DNA of 64,000 nt from Flavobacterium sp. N3904 (lineage in GTDB: Bacteria > Bacteroidota > Bacteroidia > Flavobacteriales > Flavobacteriaceae): positions 1,612,001-1,676,000 of the forward strand of contig NZ_CP110009.1 in NCBI RefSeq assembly GCF_025947305.1, given 5' to 3'. Both the position numbers and the translations under genes were made by a program. Every line of letters begins with the position of its first letter. Position 1 is the stretch's first letter. The notes under the pieces were generated by a model, which saw only the letters and a list, made by a program, of their open reading frames with translations, was not told the DNA's origin and did no database searches. Shown piece after piece: positions 9,062 through 18,470 of the stretch.

Positions 9062-10900
9062 ATGAAAAAAGCAATCATCTTATTATTTTTTATCTCCACA
9101 TCAATTTTTGCACAAATTGATAGAGTTGAACCTCCTTTTTGGTTTGCAGGAATGCACAATCCAGAGTTGCAAATTATGTTTTACGGAAAAAATATTGCCG
9201 AAAATGAAGTAACTGTATCTAACGCTATTGTTATAAAAGAAGTCAAAAAAACAGAAAACCCAAATTATCTTTTCGTCACTATTGATACAAAGAACACAAC
9301 TGCACAAGATCTTGTTTTTTCATTTTCCAAAAATAAAAAGGTCGTATTTACTCAAAAATATGCTCTAAAACAAAGAAGAGAGAATTCTGCCGACCGCAAA
9401 AGTTACAACGCTTCAGATTTGATTTATTTAGTGATGTCGGATCGTTTTGCAAATGGTAATCCAAAAAATGACAGCGACAAATCGGTCACTGAAAAAGGAA
9501 ACCGAGCACTTCCCGGCGGAAGACATGGCGGAGATATTGCTGGTATGATTCAGCATTTGGATTATATCAAAGAATTGGGAGCTACGGCACTTTGGCCAAC
9601 ACCTCTTTGTGAAGACAATGACAAGGCCTATTCGTATCATACGTACGGACAATCGGATGTTTACAAAATTGATCCTCGCTTTGGGACCAACGACGAATAT
9701 GTGCAACTGTCAGCCGAATTGCACAAACGCGATATGAAATTAATCATGGATTATGTAACCAACCATTGGGGTGCAGAACATTGGATGATGAAGGATTTGC
9801 CTACGTACGAATGGATACATCAATTTCCGGGTTATGCTCAAACCAATTACAGAATGACAACGCAGTTTGATCCAAATGCTTCTCAGATTGATGCAAAAAT
9901 GTGCATGGACGGTTGGTTTGTAAAATCAATGCCGGATTTAAATCAATCCAATCCATTGGTAAATACATATTTGAAACAAAATGCAATCTGGTGGATTGAA
10001 TATGCCAATTTGGATGGTTTTCGCGTAGACACGTACTCGTATTGCGACAAGAAAGGAATTGCCGAATGGACCAAAGCCATAACCGATGAATATCCTAATT
10101 TCAATATCGTTGGAGAAGTCTGGATGCACGACCAAGCCCAAATGGCGTATTGGCAAAAAGACAGCAAAATTGCGGCTATAGAAAATTACAATTCTTATTT
10201 GCCGTCTGTTATGGATTTTACCTTAACCGAAACTTTGGCAAAAGTGTTCAATGAAGACGATAACACTTGGAATGCGGGAATGGTAAACGTTTATGAGAAT
10301 TTTACAAATGACTTTTTATATCCAAATGTGAATAATCTTTTGGTTTTTGTTGAAAATCATGATACCAATCGTTTTAATGAAATCTATAAAAACGATTTCT
10401 CAAAATATCAAATGGCGATGGCATTGATTGCAACCGTTCGTGGGACACCACAAATCTATTACGGTTCCGAGATTGGAATGGCTGGAAATAAAGATAAAAA
10501 TGGTGACGCAGCGATTCGCCAAGATTTTCCTGGCGGTTGGATAGGTGACAAAAACGATGCGTTTACCAATGCGGGAAGAACCGCGGAACAACAAAAATAT
10601 TTTGATTTTTCGGCTAAATTATTCAATTGGAGAAAAACAAACGATGTGGTGCATTTTGGAAAAATGAAGCATTATATTCCAGATAACAATGTTTATGTGT
10701 ATTTTAGATATACCGATTCAAAAGCAGTTATGGTGGTAATAAACAACAGCAAAACAACGCAAACTTTTCCAACAAACCGTTTTCAGGAAAGTATTCTGAA
10801 TCACACTACAGGTCTTGATGTACTTTCGGGTAAAAATATTGATTTGAAAAGCAACATTACCATAGAAGGAAAATCAGTTTTGATTTTGGAATTGAAGTAA
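9062..10900 (+). CDS. susA: SusA-like GH13 alpha-glucanase (neopullulanase/cyclomaltodextrinase type), secreted
   Basis: Hydrolyses starch oligosaccharides, probably in the periplasm. Signal peptide MKKAIILLFFISTSIFAQ. Residues about 20-115 form the N-terminal domain of cyclomaltodextrinase-type enzymes (VEPPFWFAGMHNPELQIMFY), then a GH13 barrel. Conserved regions: DYVTNHWG (I), GFRVDTYSY with nucleophile Asp323 (II), VGEVW with acid/base Glu352 (III), and VENHDTNRF with Asp434 (IV). A small C-terminal beta domain ends the protein. Its length of 612 residues is close to Bacteroides SusA. There is no lipobox, so it is soluble rather than an outer-surface lipoprotein. It lies in the same direction as the other locus genes, behind a weak hairpin. 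Confidence 0.93.
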   Translation: MKKAIILLFFISTSIFAQIDRVEPPFWFAGMHNPELQIMFYGKNIAENEVTVSNAIVIKEVKKTENPNYLFVTIDTKNTTAQDLVFSFSKNKKVVFTQKYALKQRRENSADRKSYNASDLIYLVMSDRFANGNPKNDSDKSVTEKGNRALPGGRHGGDIAGMIQHLDYIKELGATALWPTPLCEDNDKAYSYHTYGQSDVYKIDPRFGTNDEYVQLSAELHKRDMKLIMDYVTNHWGAEHWMMKDLPTYEWIHQFPGYAQTNYRMTTQFDPNASQIDAKMCMDGWFVKSMPDLNQSNPLVNTYLKQNAIWWIEYANLDGFRVDTYSYCDKKGIAEWTKAITDEYPNFNIVGEVWMHDQAQMAYWQKDSKIAAIENYNSYLPSVMDFTLTETLAKVFNEDDNTWNAGMVNVYENFTNDFLYPNVNNLLVFVENHDTNRFNEIYKNDFSKYQMAMALIATVRGTPQIYYGSEIGMAGNKDKNGDAAIRQDFPGGWIGDKNDAFTNAGRTAEQQKYFDFSAKLFNWRKTNDVVHFGKMKHYIPDNNVYVYFRYTDSKAVMVVINNSKTTQTFPTNRFQESILNHTTGLDVLSGKNIDLKSNITIEGKSVLILELK

Positions 10901-10910
10901 AAAATAAAAA

Positions 10911-11013
10911 TTAAACCATTAAGAAATTAAGTTTCATTTAGAATAAAAACCTAACTATTGCGAATGATATAATTAGGAACAAAGCTTAATAAACTTAATG
11001 CCTTAATGGTTCA
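10911..11013. repeat. Long imperfect inverted repeat between susA and the GH31 gene
   Basis: The spacer is almost entirely a nested dyad. TTAAACCATTAAG (10911-10923) pairs with CTTAATGGTTCAA (11001-11013 region) with one mismatch. ATTAAGTTT (10926-10934) pairs exactly with AAACTTAAT (10991-10999). CCTAA (10950-10954) pairs with TTAGG (10973-10977). There is no terminal T-run. It could be an RNA-stabilising or processing hairpin inside the operon, or a degenerate dispersed palindrome. Confidence 0.55.
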
Positions 11014-11028
11014 AAAATTAAATTAGCC

Positions 11029-13425
11029 ATGAATAAAATATTTCTATTCCTTTTAATTTCAAGTTCCGCCTTTGCCCAAAACGCAAACAGGAAATTTGAA
11101 AGCTATAAAGTAGTCAAAAACACTATCGAAGTAAAAACGTCTGATGGTGCCTATTTTATAAAACCGTATTCGGATAAAATAATTGAAACTACATTTTTGC
11201 CAACCGGCGAAGTGTTCAACCCAAATTCACATGCGGTGGTTTTAGTGCCAGGTAAAGAGACTTTCAAAGTCAAACAGACACAAAACTCAATTGTTTGTTC
11301 CACCAACGGGATAATGGTTTCGATACAAAAAAGCCCATTTCAAATCACCTATTTTTATAAAAGTAAGGAGTTGGTTTCGGAAAAAAATGGCTATGTTCAA
11401 AAACCAAACAATGGAACAAGCGATAAAGAGCAGCCAAAACAAACTTTGGAATTTAATTTGGACCCATCCGAAGCACTTTATGGAGCTGGAGCTCGTGCAT
11501 TGGGAATGAACCGTCGTGGCAATCGCTTGGAATTGTACAATCAAGCGGATTATGGCTATGAAACACATTCGAAAAAAATGAATTTCTCGATTCCTCTTGT
11601 AATGTCTTCAAAAATTTATGCCATTCATTTTGACAATGGGCCGATCGGTTTTTTGGATTTAGACAGTAAAAAAGACAACACTTTGGTTTATGAAACCATT
11701 TCCGGCAGAAAAACGTATCAGGTAATTGCCGGCGAAACCTGGACCGATTTGATTTCAAATTATACCGAACTTACAGGAAGACAGCCCTTGATTCCCCGTT
11801 GGGCATTGGGTAATTTTTCCAGTCGTTTCGGATACCATTCCCAAGACGAAGTGAATAAGACAATTGATAAATTTATAAAAGAGGAAATCCCTGTAGATGC
11901 CATAATTCTTGATTTATACTGGTTTGGAAAAACAATTCAGGGAACAATGGGGAATTTGGATTGGGATAAAGATAATTTTTCGGATCCGAAGAAAATGATC
12001 TCCGATTTGAACAGCAAAGGGGTCAAAACAATCTTGATTACAGAACCTTTCATACTCACAACTTCAAGTAAATGGCAGGACGCGGTAGACAAAAAAGTAT
12101 TGGCAACCGATAAAGCGGGAAACCCATTTAAATATGATTTTTATTTTGGAAATACCGGATTGGTTGATGTTTTTAAACCGGAAGGGAAAACCTGGTTTTG
12201 GAATATATACAAAAACTTAATCAACGAAGGAGTTGGCGGTTGGTGGGGAGATTTGGGAGAGCCGGAAGTATTTCCTTCGGCAGCTTTTACCGCACAAGGA
12301 ACTGCTGATGAAGTGCATAATATTTATGGACACAATTGGGCAAAACTGATTCGTGACGGATATAAAGCAGACTTTCCAAATGTGCGTCCCTTTATTTTAA
12401 TGCGTGCTGGATATTCGGGTTCTCAAAATTTTGGAATGGTGCCATGGTCTGGCGATGTAAGCAGATCTTGGGGTGGCTTGCAATCACAACCGGAAATTGC
12501 CTTGCAGATGGGAATGCAGGGAATGGGCTATATGCACTCCGATTTAGGCGGATTTGCCGGAGATTATTTCGACAATGAATTGTATGTTCGCTGGTTGCAA
12601 TATGGCGTTTTTCAGCCTATTTATCGTCCACACGCGCAAGAAGAAGTAGCCTCTGAGGCTGTTTATAAAGACATCTTGACTAAAGCCAAAGCCAAAAAAC
12701 AAATCGAATTGCGTTATCAAATGCTGCCTTACAATTATACTTTGGCATTTGAAAACAACAACAAAGGATTACCTTTGATGCGTCCGTTGTTTTTTGAAGA
12801 GCCTGCAAATGAAAAGTTATTGAATTACTGCGATTCGTATTTATGGGGAAATGATTTTCTGGTGACACCAATTACAAAAGCGGGAGTTACAAGTGCATCG
12901 ATTTATTTTCCTAAAAGCAGCAATTGGTACGATTTTTATACCGGAGAAAAACACCAAGCGGGAGTAACTGAAATTGTTGCGGTTTCGCCCGATAACATTC
13001 CTGTTTTTGTGCGTGGTGGTGCTTTCATTCCAATGATAAAAACGATTCAAAACACTACAAAATATTCATTGTCCAATTTTGATCTGCATTTTTACTTTGA
13101 TGAAAAAGCAATTTCAAGTTCAGGAAAACTTTACAATGATGACGGATTAACACCCAATGATTTTGAAAAAGGGTCTTATGAAATTTTAAATTTCGCTAAT
13201 ATTTCAACACCAAAATCGATACAGATTAAAGTAAATACAGTAGTAGGAAAAGCATTTGCTAGTGCCAACAAGAGTGTTACTTTAATGGTTCATAATGTTA
13301 CTGCAAAACCAACAAAAGTTACGGTAAACGGCTTGGATGTAGAATTTAAAACAATCAATAATACTCTCGAAATTCCTTTTTTAATTGAAAAAGGAGTTGA
13401 AAAAGAAATCAAAATACAATTATAA
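11029..13425 (+). CDS. GH31 alpha-glucosidase, secreted
   Basis: Removes terminal alpha-linked glucose from oligosaccharides, likely in the periplasm. Signal peptide MNKIFLFLLISSSAFAQ, 798 residues. An N-terminal galactose-mutarotase-like domain (about 25-240) is followed by the GH31 barrel: nucleophile Asp408 in WWGDLGEPE and acid/base Asp476 in WSGDVSRSW. Supporting family segments are LYGAGARALGMNRRGN, DLYWFG, and LPYNYTLAFENNNKGLPLMR, then C-terminal beta domains with IPVFVRGGAFIP. The Bacteroides sus operon uses a GH97 enzyme (SusB) for this step, so GH31 here is a functional substitution. The stop lies 2 bases from the next start, so the two are cotranscribed. Confidence 0.93.
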   Translation: MNKIFLFLLISSSAFAQNANRKFESYKVVKNTIEVKTSDGAYFIKPYSDKIIETTFLPTGEVFNPNSHAVVLVPGKETFKVKQTQNSIVCSTNGIMVSIQKSPFQITYFYKSKELVSEKNGYVQKPNNGTSDKEQPKQTLEFNLDPSEALYGAGARALGMNRRGNRLELYNQADYGYETHSKKMNFSIPLVMSSKIYAIHFDNGPIGFLDLDSKKDNTLVYETISGRKTYQVIAGETWTDLISNYTELTGRQPLIPRWALGNFSSRFGYHSQDEVNKTIDKFIKEEIPVDAIILDLYWFGKTIQGTMGNLDWDKDNFSDPKKMISDLNSKGVKTILITEPFILTTSSKWQDAVDKKVLATDKAGNPFKYDFYFGNTGLVDVFKPEGKTWFWNIYKNLINEGVGGWWGDLGEPEVFPSAAFTAQGTADEVHNIYGHNWAKLIRDGYKADFPNVRPFILMRAGYSGSQNFGMVPWSGDVSRSWGGLQSQPEIALQMGMQGMGYMHSDLGGFAGDYFDNELYVRWLQYGVFQPIYRPHAQEEVASEAVYKDILTKAKAKKQIELRYQMLPYNYTLAFENNNKGLPLMRPLFFEEPANEKLLNYCDSYLWGNDFLVTPITKAGVTSASIYFPKSSNWYDFYTGEKHQAGVTEIVAVSPDNIPVFVRGGAFIPMIKTIQNTTKYSLSNFDLHFYFDEKAISSSGKLYNDDGLTPNDFEKGSYEILNFANISTPKSIQIKVNTVVGKAFASANKSVTLMVHNVTAKPTKVTVNGLDVEFKTINNTLEIPFLIEKGVEKEIKIQL

Positions 13426-13427
13426 AA

Positions 13428-15098
13428 ATGAAAAAAGGAATTCTATTATTGCCGTTTGTTTTTCTGTTGATTACGAGTCTTTCTTTTGCACAGGTAAAAA
13501 AAGAATCAAATGCATTTTCTAAAGAAAAAATACCCTTTGTATGGGAAGGAGCCAATTTATACTTTTTGATGACCGACCGTTTTTGCAATGCAGATAAAAC
13601 AAATGATGTCAGTTTCAAAAGAGACAAAGCGACGGGAAAACTTCGCGGTTTTGAAGGGGGTGACATCAAAGGAATTACCCAAAAAATAGAGGAAGGATAC
13701 TTTACAAAATTAGGAGTCAATGTAATTTGGTTCACGCCTGTTGTAGAACAAATTCACGAAGGTGTTGATGAAGGAACGGGTTTGAGTTATGGATTTCATG
13801 GCTATTGGGCAAGAGATTGGACGGCGTTAGATCCAAATTTCGGAACCAAAAAAGACTTGGCTGAATTGGTCAAAAAAGCACATGCCAAAGGAATTCGAAT
13901 TATGCTTGATGGCGTGATTAATCACACAGGACCAGTTACGCCTATTGACTCGGTTTGGCCAGAAGAATGGGTTCGAACAGGACCAACTTGTACGTACAAC
14001 ACTTTTGAAAATACAACGGCCTGTACATTGGTAGCGAATTTGCCCGATGTTAGAACCGAAAGCACTCAAGAAGTTGCTTTGCCTTCTTTTTTGATTGAAA
14101 AATGGAAAGCCGAAGGAAGATACGAAAAAGAAGTGGCTTCATTGGACGCTTTTTTCAAAAGAACGGGCTATCCAAGAACGCCTAAATATTACATTATAAA
14201 ATGGTTGACGGATTACATCACTGAATTTGGAATTGATGGTTACAGAGCCGATACGGTAAAACATACAGATGAAAAAGTATGGGCTGATTTCAAAACACAA
14301 TGCGACTATTCTTTTGCAAATTGGAAACATAATAATCCAACAAAAGTTTTGGACAATAATCCCTTTTATACCATCGCTGAAGTGTATAATTACGGAATTA
14401 GCAGTGGCCAATTTTTTGATTTTGGAGATAAAAAAATCAATTATTATGAAAATGGCTTTAATGCGATGATTAATTTTGAGTTCAAATGGGATGCACAAAA
14501 AGACTACTCATTTATGTTCAAGAAATACTCGGATATTTTAAATAATCAATTGAAAGGCTATAGTGTTTTAAATTATTTGTCGTCACATGACGATGGAGGG
14601 CCATTTGATGCGAAAAGAGAAAAGAGTATGGAAACCGGAACAAAATTGTTGCTGACGCCAGGTATTTCTCAGATATATTACGGAGATGAATCGGCTCGTT
14701 CACTAGTAGTTGAAGGAACTCAAGGGGATGCAACATTGCGTTCTTTTATGAATTGGGAAGCCATAAAAACTGATGCAAATACCCAAAAAACACTTTTGCA
14801 TTGGCAAAAATTGGGTCAATTTAGAAAAAACCATCCGGCTGTAGGAGCAGGTGTGAATGTGGAAATTTCATCAAAACCGTATGTTTGTTCCAGAACTTTT
14901 ACTAAAGGGAAATATACCGATGCGGTTGTTATTGGTTTGGATTTAGCCAAAGGAAAAAAAGAAATTCCACTAGGTTCAACATTCAAAGATGGTGCTAAAA
15001 TAAGAGATGCATATTCTGGAAAAATGGTAACGGTTACAAAAGGGAAAGTGATTATTGATAGTGAATTTGACATCGTATTGTTAGAAGCAAAAAAATAA
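13428..15098 (+). CDS. GH13 alpha-amylase, secreted
   Basis: Endo-acting alpha-1,4-glucan hydrolase of 556 residues. Signal peptide MKKGILLLPFVFLLITSLSFAQ. GH13 regions: DGVINHTG (I), GYRADTVKH with nucleophile Asp275 (II), IAEVYNYG with Glu318 (III), and LSSHDDGGPF with Asp388 (IV). The C-terminal beta domain includes DAVVIGLDLAKG. It is distinct from the SusA-like enzyme, lacking the cyclomaltodextrinase N-terminal domain. The gene starts two bases after the GH31 stop and ends at a terminator, so it is probably the last gene of the operon. Whether it is periplasmic or released cannot be told from sequence; it has no lipobox. Confidence 0.93.
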   Translation: MKKGILLLPFVFLLITSLSFAQVKKESNAFSKEKIPFVWEGANLYFLMTDRFCNADKTNDVSFKRDKATGKLRGFEGGDIKGITQKIEEGYFTKLGVNVIWFTPVVEQIHEGVDEGTGLSYGFHGYWARDWTALDPNFGTKKDLAELVKKAHAKGIRIMLDGVINHTGPVTPIDSVWPEEWVRTGPTCTYNTFENTTACTLVANLPDVRTESTQEVALPSFLIEKWKAEGRYEKEVASLDAFFKRTGYPRTPKYYIIKWLTDYITEFGIDGYRADTVKHTDEKVWADFKTQCDYSFANWKHNNPTKVLDNNPFYTIAEVYNYGISSGQFFDFGDKKINYYENGFNAMINFEFKWDAQKDYSFMFKKYSDILNNQLKGYSVLNYLSSHDDGGPFDAKREKSMETGTKLLLTPGISQIYYGDESARSLVVEGTQGDATLRSFMNWEAIKTDANTQKTLLHWQKLGQFRKNHPAVGAGVNVEISSKPYVCSRTFTKGKYTDAVVIGLDLAKGKKEIPLGSTFKDGAKIRDAYSGKMVTVTKGKVIIDSEFDIVLLEAKK

Positions 15099-15115
15099 TT
15101 TCAAATATATTCATC

Positions 15116-15146
15116 AAAACGTCTTCAGAAATGAAGGTGTTTTTTT
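15116..15146 (+). terminator. Intrinsic terminator closing the maltose/starch operon
   Basis: AACGTCTTC (15118-15126) pairs with GAAGGTGTT (15133-15141) including two wobbles, around a 6-base loop. It is followed directly by a T-run to 15146. It lies about 20 bases after the amylase stop codon. Confidence 0.7.
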
Positions 15147-15168
15147 ATGTTTACATTTTACTAATGGT

Positions 15169-15855
15169 ATGGACAAAATTCTCAAAATAGGGCATCGGGG
15201 AGCCAAAGGTTACGAACCTGAAAACACTTTAATTTCGTTTGAAAAAGCAATAGAAATGGGCGCAGACGGAATCGAGTTGGATGTGTATTTGAGTTTGGAT
15301 GGCCATTTGGTCGTTATTCATGACGAAACTATTAATAGAACGACCAATGGCAAAGGAATTGTAAACCAAATGACATTGCAGGAATTAAAAACGTCTCGAA
15401 TAGAAAACAAATTTGAGATTCCAACATTAAAGGAAGTTTTGGATTTGGTTAATCATAGGTGTTTTATAAATATCGAATTAAAAAATCATGATACTGCTGA
15501 AAAAGTAGTTCAATTGATAGAACATTATATTTCTGATAAAAATTGGAATTACACTCATTTCATAGTTTCCAGTTTTGATTGGAACGCACTGCAGCAAGTT
15601 CGGTTTTTGAATGATGCTGTTCCAATTGGAGTTTTGACGGAGAACGATTTGGATTTGGCTATTTCTTTTGCACGATTTATAAAGGCAGAAGCAGTGCATC
15701 CCGATTTTAAATTATTGACTCCTGAAAATACAGATAGAATTCAAGAAAGAGGCATCAAAGTTTTTCCTTGGACAGTAAATGAAAAAGAAGACATTCAAAA
15801 AATGAAATGGCTTAAAGTAAACGGAATTATAACCGATTTCCTGGATCGGATTTAA
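15169..15855 (+). CDS. Glycerophosphodiester phosphodiesterase (GDPD)
   Basis: Hydrolyses glycerophosphodiesters to glycerol-3-phosphate and an alcohol. Its 228 residues are the size of the cytoplasmic UgpQ-type enzymes, and no signal peptide is present. The GDPD signature is complete at the N-terminus: IGHRGAKGYEPENTL (catalytic His9), GADGIELDVYLSLDGHLVVI with the metal-binding Glu and Asp, and HDETINRTTNG (second catalytic His). The C-terminus VFPWTVNEKEDIQKM is the usual family ending. It follows a terminator and is probably expressed on its own. Confidence 0.93.
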   Translation: MDKILKIGHRGAKGYEPENTLISFEKAIEMGADGIELDVYLSLDGHLVVIHDETINRTTNGKGIVNQMTLQELKTSRIENKFEIPTLKEVLDLVNHRCFINIELKNHDTAEKVVQLIEHYISDKNWNYTHFIVSSFDWNALQQVRFLNDAVPIGVLTENDLDLAISFARFIKAEAVHPDFKLLTPENTDRIQERGIKVFPWTVNEKEDIQKMKWLKVNGIITDFLDRI

Positions 15856-15856
15856 A

Positions 15857-15897
15857 ACAAACCCTCGAAAGCAATTGTTCTCGAGGGTTTGTCTTTT
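15857..15897. terminator. Terminator between convergent genes
   Basis: Perfect 12-base stem: ACAAACCCTCGA (15857-15868) with TCGAGGGTTTGT (15881-15892) and a 12-base loop. It starts two bases after the GDPD stop and precedes the 3' end of the convergent glycine-rich protein gene. It probably works in both directions, though T-runs are short on both sides. Confidence 0.75.
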
Positions 15898-15925
15898 ATT
15901 AGAATTATAGGGTTTAGAGTTTGTT

Positions 15926-18217
15926 TTAGCGTCTGCCTCCGAAGCCGCCTCCGCCAAATCTTCCTCCGCTTCCACCGAAGCCGCCAAATCCTCCGCCTCC
16001 GCCAAATCCTCCGCCTCCAAAGTTTCTACCTTGAAATTGTCGGCTTTGAGAATTTCCTCGATCTCTATTTTTAAATTCATTATCCATCGCTTGAGAATCA
16101 AAATCTTGTCCACCAGCTTGAGACCAGTTGCTTTTTCCGCCATCACCGTTTGCTTTGTTAGACCAATTGTTGTTATTCCCTTGTTCCCAGCCGTTTCCTG
16201 TATTTTTATATACATTACCATCGGCCGAAGCAAACATATTCCCATTTGAAGTTCTTCCTGCAGCCGCAGTTCCTTGCGCAGTAGATACGTGAGCAGTTTG
16301 TGCAGATTGGCCATGCCCATCATTAAAAACACTAGTTCCTGCTTGACCATTAGCATTGGATCCTTGTCTAGTTGCTGCGCCTGCACCTGTATATGGATTA
16401 TAGGCTTGTCCTTGAGAGCGTGTTCCGTAAGCGGTAGATTCCGAAGCTCCCCTTGCATAAGTCCCTGTAGAGGGGTTGTATCTTTGTGCACCAGTTACGC
16501 TTCCGTAAGGGCCATAAGCCGTTGCACTTCGGCCATAAGCGCCAGTTGCTGGGTTGTATGAGGCATGATAAGCCATTCCACCATAACCGTAACCGTAACC
16601 ATAACCATAATGCATTCCCATTCCCATTCCGATACCAACGCCAACAGCTACGCCTACTCCGAAGCCACAATAGGCATAAGGGCCATACGTACAGGCAAAA
16701 GGGAAAAGCAACGGAAAACCAATTGGCGGGTAATAGTAGAAAGGGGGATAATAAAATCCTGTACCCGAAACAATTATTGCACTAGTAGGAGTATTTATAA
16801 CATAAGCCCCCATGTAGCCTGAGGTATAACTTGCTACAATGACGCCAGAATCATTAACGTTTTGAGTAACATACGTAAGGTTGTAAACAGGAGAGGTTGA
16901 TGGTATTGTGTAAATTGATGCAGGTACTGAAGTAGCGACTTGCCATGGACCGTTTGCCGTTGTTCCAGTGTACCAAACTCCATTGGCACAAACGTAATAT
17001 TGATTTGAATTGACTTCAATCACCTTTGAAGATGTGTTTACCGCATAGGATAAAGAAGTCGTTTCAATAGGTTTAAATTGTGGTGTTCCGGCATACGACA
17101 CAGAAATATCTTGAGATGTCACTGGACTTACTTGAGTGGTTGTTGGTATTTGGGCAATCAAAACCGCATCAGCTGCTTGCTCAGTACCTGGAACAAAAGC
17201 CATGATGGACGAAGCAGGACTATCCAACGGAATCTTCAGAAAATCTGCTGGAAGATTTGGAGTTGCATATGTCCAAGGGCCATTTAAATTGGCCGCACTA
17301 AACCAACGCCCCGAAATTAGGAAATAATACAAATTTGTTGAATTAGAAAAAATAATATCACTGTCTGTATTGGTTGCAAACTTCAAAGAAGTTCCAGAGA
17401 TGGTTTGATAAGTTGGATTTCCCTGAAAAAGAATCAACTCGGCCAAACTTTGCGAATAAATCACTTTTGGCATTTTGCTGTTCGGTTTCTTTAAAACGGG
17501 CACCGATCCTTTCAAATTTGTCCAAATACTATCTTTAGACAATTCAATAATACTTTTTGGAATGTCTTTTGTAAATGTCCAAGGTCCATTTGAAGCGGGT
17601 GCATTTTGCCATTCTAAACCATCATACAAATAATATTTCGAAGCGCTTGTGTCTTCAAAAAGTGGCAAACTGGAATTAATAACATATTGAAGATTTGTTT
17701 GACCGGTAGCTGCTTTTACTGGAGCTCCTTCCAGTTGTAATAATACAGAGGGAGAGGTGCTCATGAAAATTACAGGAGGATCATTATTTACTACCACCGT
17801 TGAGGCTGGTGCTTTTTTTGGTGTACAGGCAACAATTTGATCCAAAGAAACTACCAATGAATTTTCCTGATTGAAAAAAGAACGTGCCAACGCATCCATA
17901 GTTTGTGAGGTTGTAGCATCAAGCGATGGAAAATGGGTTTGATTTACCACTATATTGGACATAAAAACGGTATGATCTTGTGTGTTTGAAACTGTATTGG
18001 CTGTCATGTCCAAAACACCTAAAACTTCTTTTCCTTGATCTGGGATCATCGAAAAAGCCATTCTATAAACCAAGGTACTATAATTGTCCCAGCTCACAAC
18101 CTGAGGTTGATACATGGTTAATACAGCACCCTGGCTGGTTAATTGCCTAGGAAAACTAATGTCTTGTGCCGTTCCTTTTGTAACAATTAATAATAATAAG
18201 AACAATACTTTTTTCAT
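15926..18217 (-). CDS. Secreted protein with NGPW repeats and Tyr/Gly-rich C-terminus; function unknown
   Basis: 763 residues with signal peptide MKKVLFLLLLIVTKGTAQ. The middle holds three related repeats of about 100 residues, each with an aromatic strand then W....NGPW: LEWQNAPASNGPWTF, GRWFSAANLNGPWTYA and GVWYTGTTANGPWQVA. Residues about 490-560 are rich in Tyr, Pro and Gly (YYPPFYYYPPIGFP, GYGYGYGYGG). They are followed by YNP.TG.Y repeats (YNPATGAYG, YNPSTGTYA, YNPYTGAG) and a tail of GGFGG units ending RRF/GRR. The repeat style resembles bacterial proteins annotated as carbohydrate-binding family V/XII, but I cannot assign a ligand. It is likely exported to the envelope. The locally higher GC comes from glycine codons, so it is not evidence of transfer. 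Confidence 0.85.
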   Translation of the reverse strand: MKKVLFLLLLIVTKGTAQDISFPRQLTSQGAVLTMYQPQVVSWDNYSTLVYRMAFSMIPDQGKEVLGVLDMTANTVSNTQDHTVFMSNIVVNQTHFPSLDATTSQTMDALARSFFNQENSLVVSLDQIVACTPKKAPASTVVVNNDPPVIFMSTSPSVLLQLEGAPVKAATGQTNLQYVINSSLPLFEDTSASKYYLYDGLEWQNAPASNGPWTFTKDIPKSIIELSKDSIWTNLKGSVPVLKKPNSKMPKVIYSQSLAELILFQGNPTYQTISGTSLKFATNTDSDIIFSNSTNLYYFLISGRWFSAANLNGPWTYATPNLPADFLKIPLDSPASSIMAFVPGTEQAADAVLIAQIPTTTQVSPVTSQDISVSYAGTPQFKPIETTSLSYAVNTSSKVIEVNSNQYYVCANGVWYTGTTANGPWQVATSVPASIYTIPSTSPVYNLTYVTQNVNDSGVIVASYTSGYMGAYVINTPTSAIIVSGTGFYYPPFYYYPPIGFPLLFPFACTYGPYAYCGFGVGVAVGVGIGMGMGMHYGYGYGYGYGGMAYHASYNPATGAYGRSATAYGPYGSVTGAQRYNPSTGTYARGASESTAYGTRSQGQAYNPYTGAGAATRQGSNANGQAGTSVFNDGHGQSAQTAHVSTAQGTAAAGRTSNGNMFASADGNVYKNTGNGWEQGNNNNWSNKANGDGGKSNWSQAGGQDFDSQAMDNEFKNRDRGNSQSRQFQGRNFGGGGFGGGGGFGGFGGSGGRFGGGGFGGRR

Positions 18218-18414
18218 GCTTAAATGGGTTTGATTAGATAATCTATTTTTTATAACTTTTCTTAAAAAAGGTATATATCAAATTTAAATATAATTTTTTA
18301 AAACAGAATTAAAACAGTAACATTCTTTTGTTGAAAAGGTTAAAAACCAATACTCCAATTAGTAACTCTGATGCTTTGGAAATTTTTTAAATAAATCCAT
18401 AAAAAAGGAATGCT

Positions 18415-18422
18415 TACCTTTG
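18415..18422 (+). promoter_or_regulatory. Putative -7 box for the flavoprotein gene
   Basis: TACCTTTG matches TAnnTTTG exactly and lies 48 bases upstream of the start codon. No TTG is seen at the usual -33 spacing. Confidence 0.4.
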
Positions 18423-18470
18423 AAAACTTTAAAATAAATAAATTTCTTTTTTTATAGAATAATAAAATAA

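Noticed and set aside
15926..16700. Locally high GC and long open frames on both strands
   Set aside because: Explained by Gly-, Tyr- and Ala-rich codons of the repetitive secreted protein; the frames on the other strand are shadows with no gene-like features.
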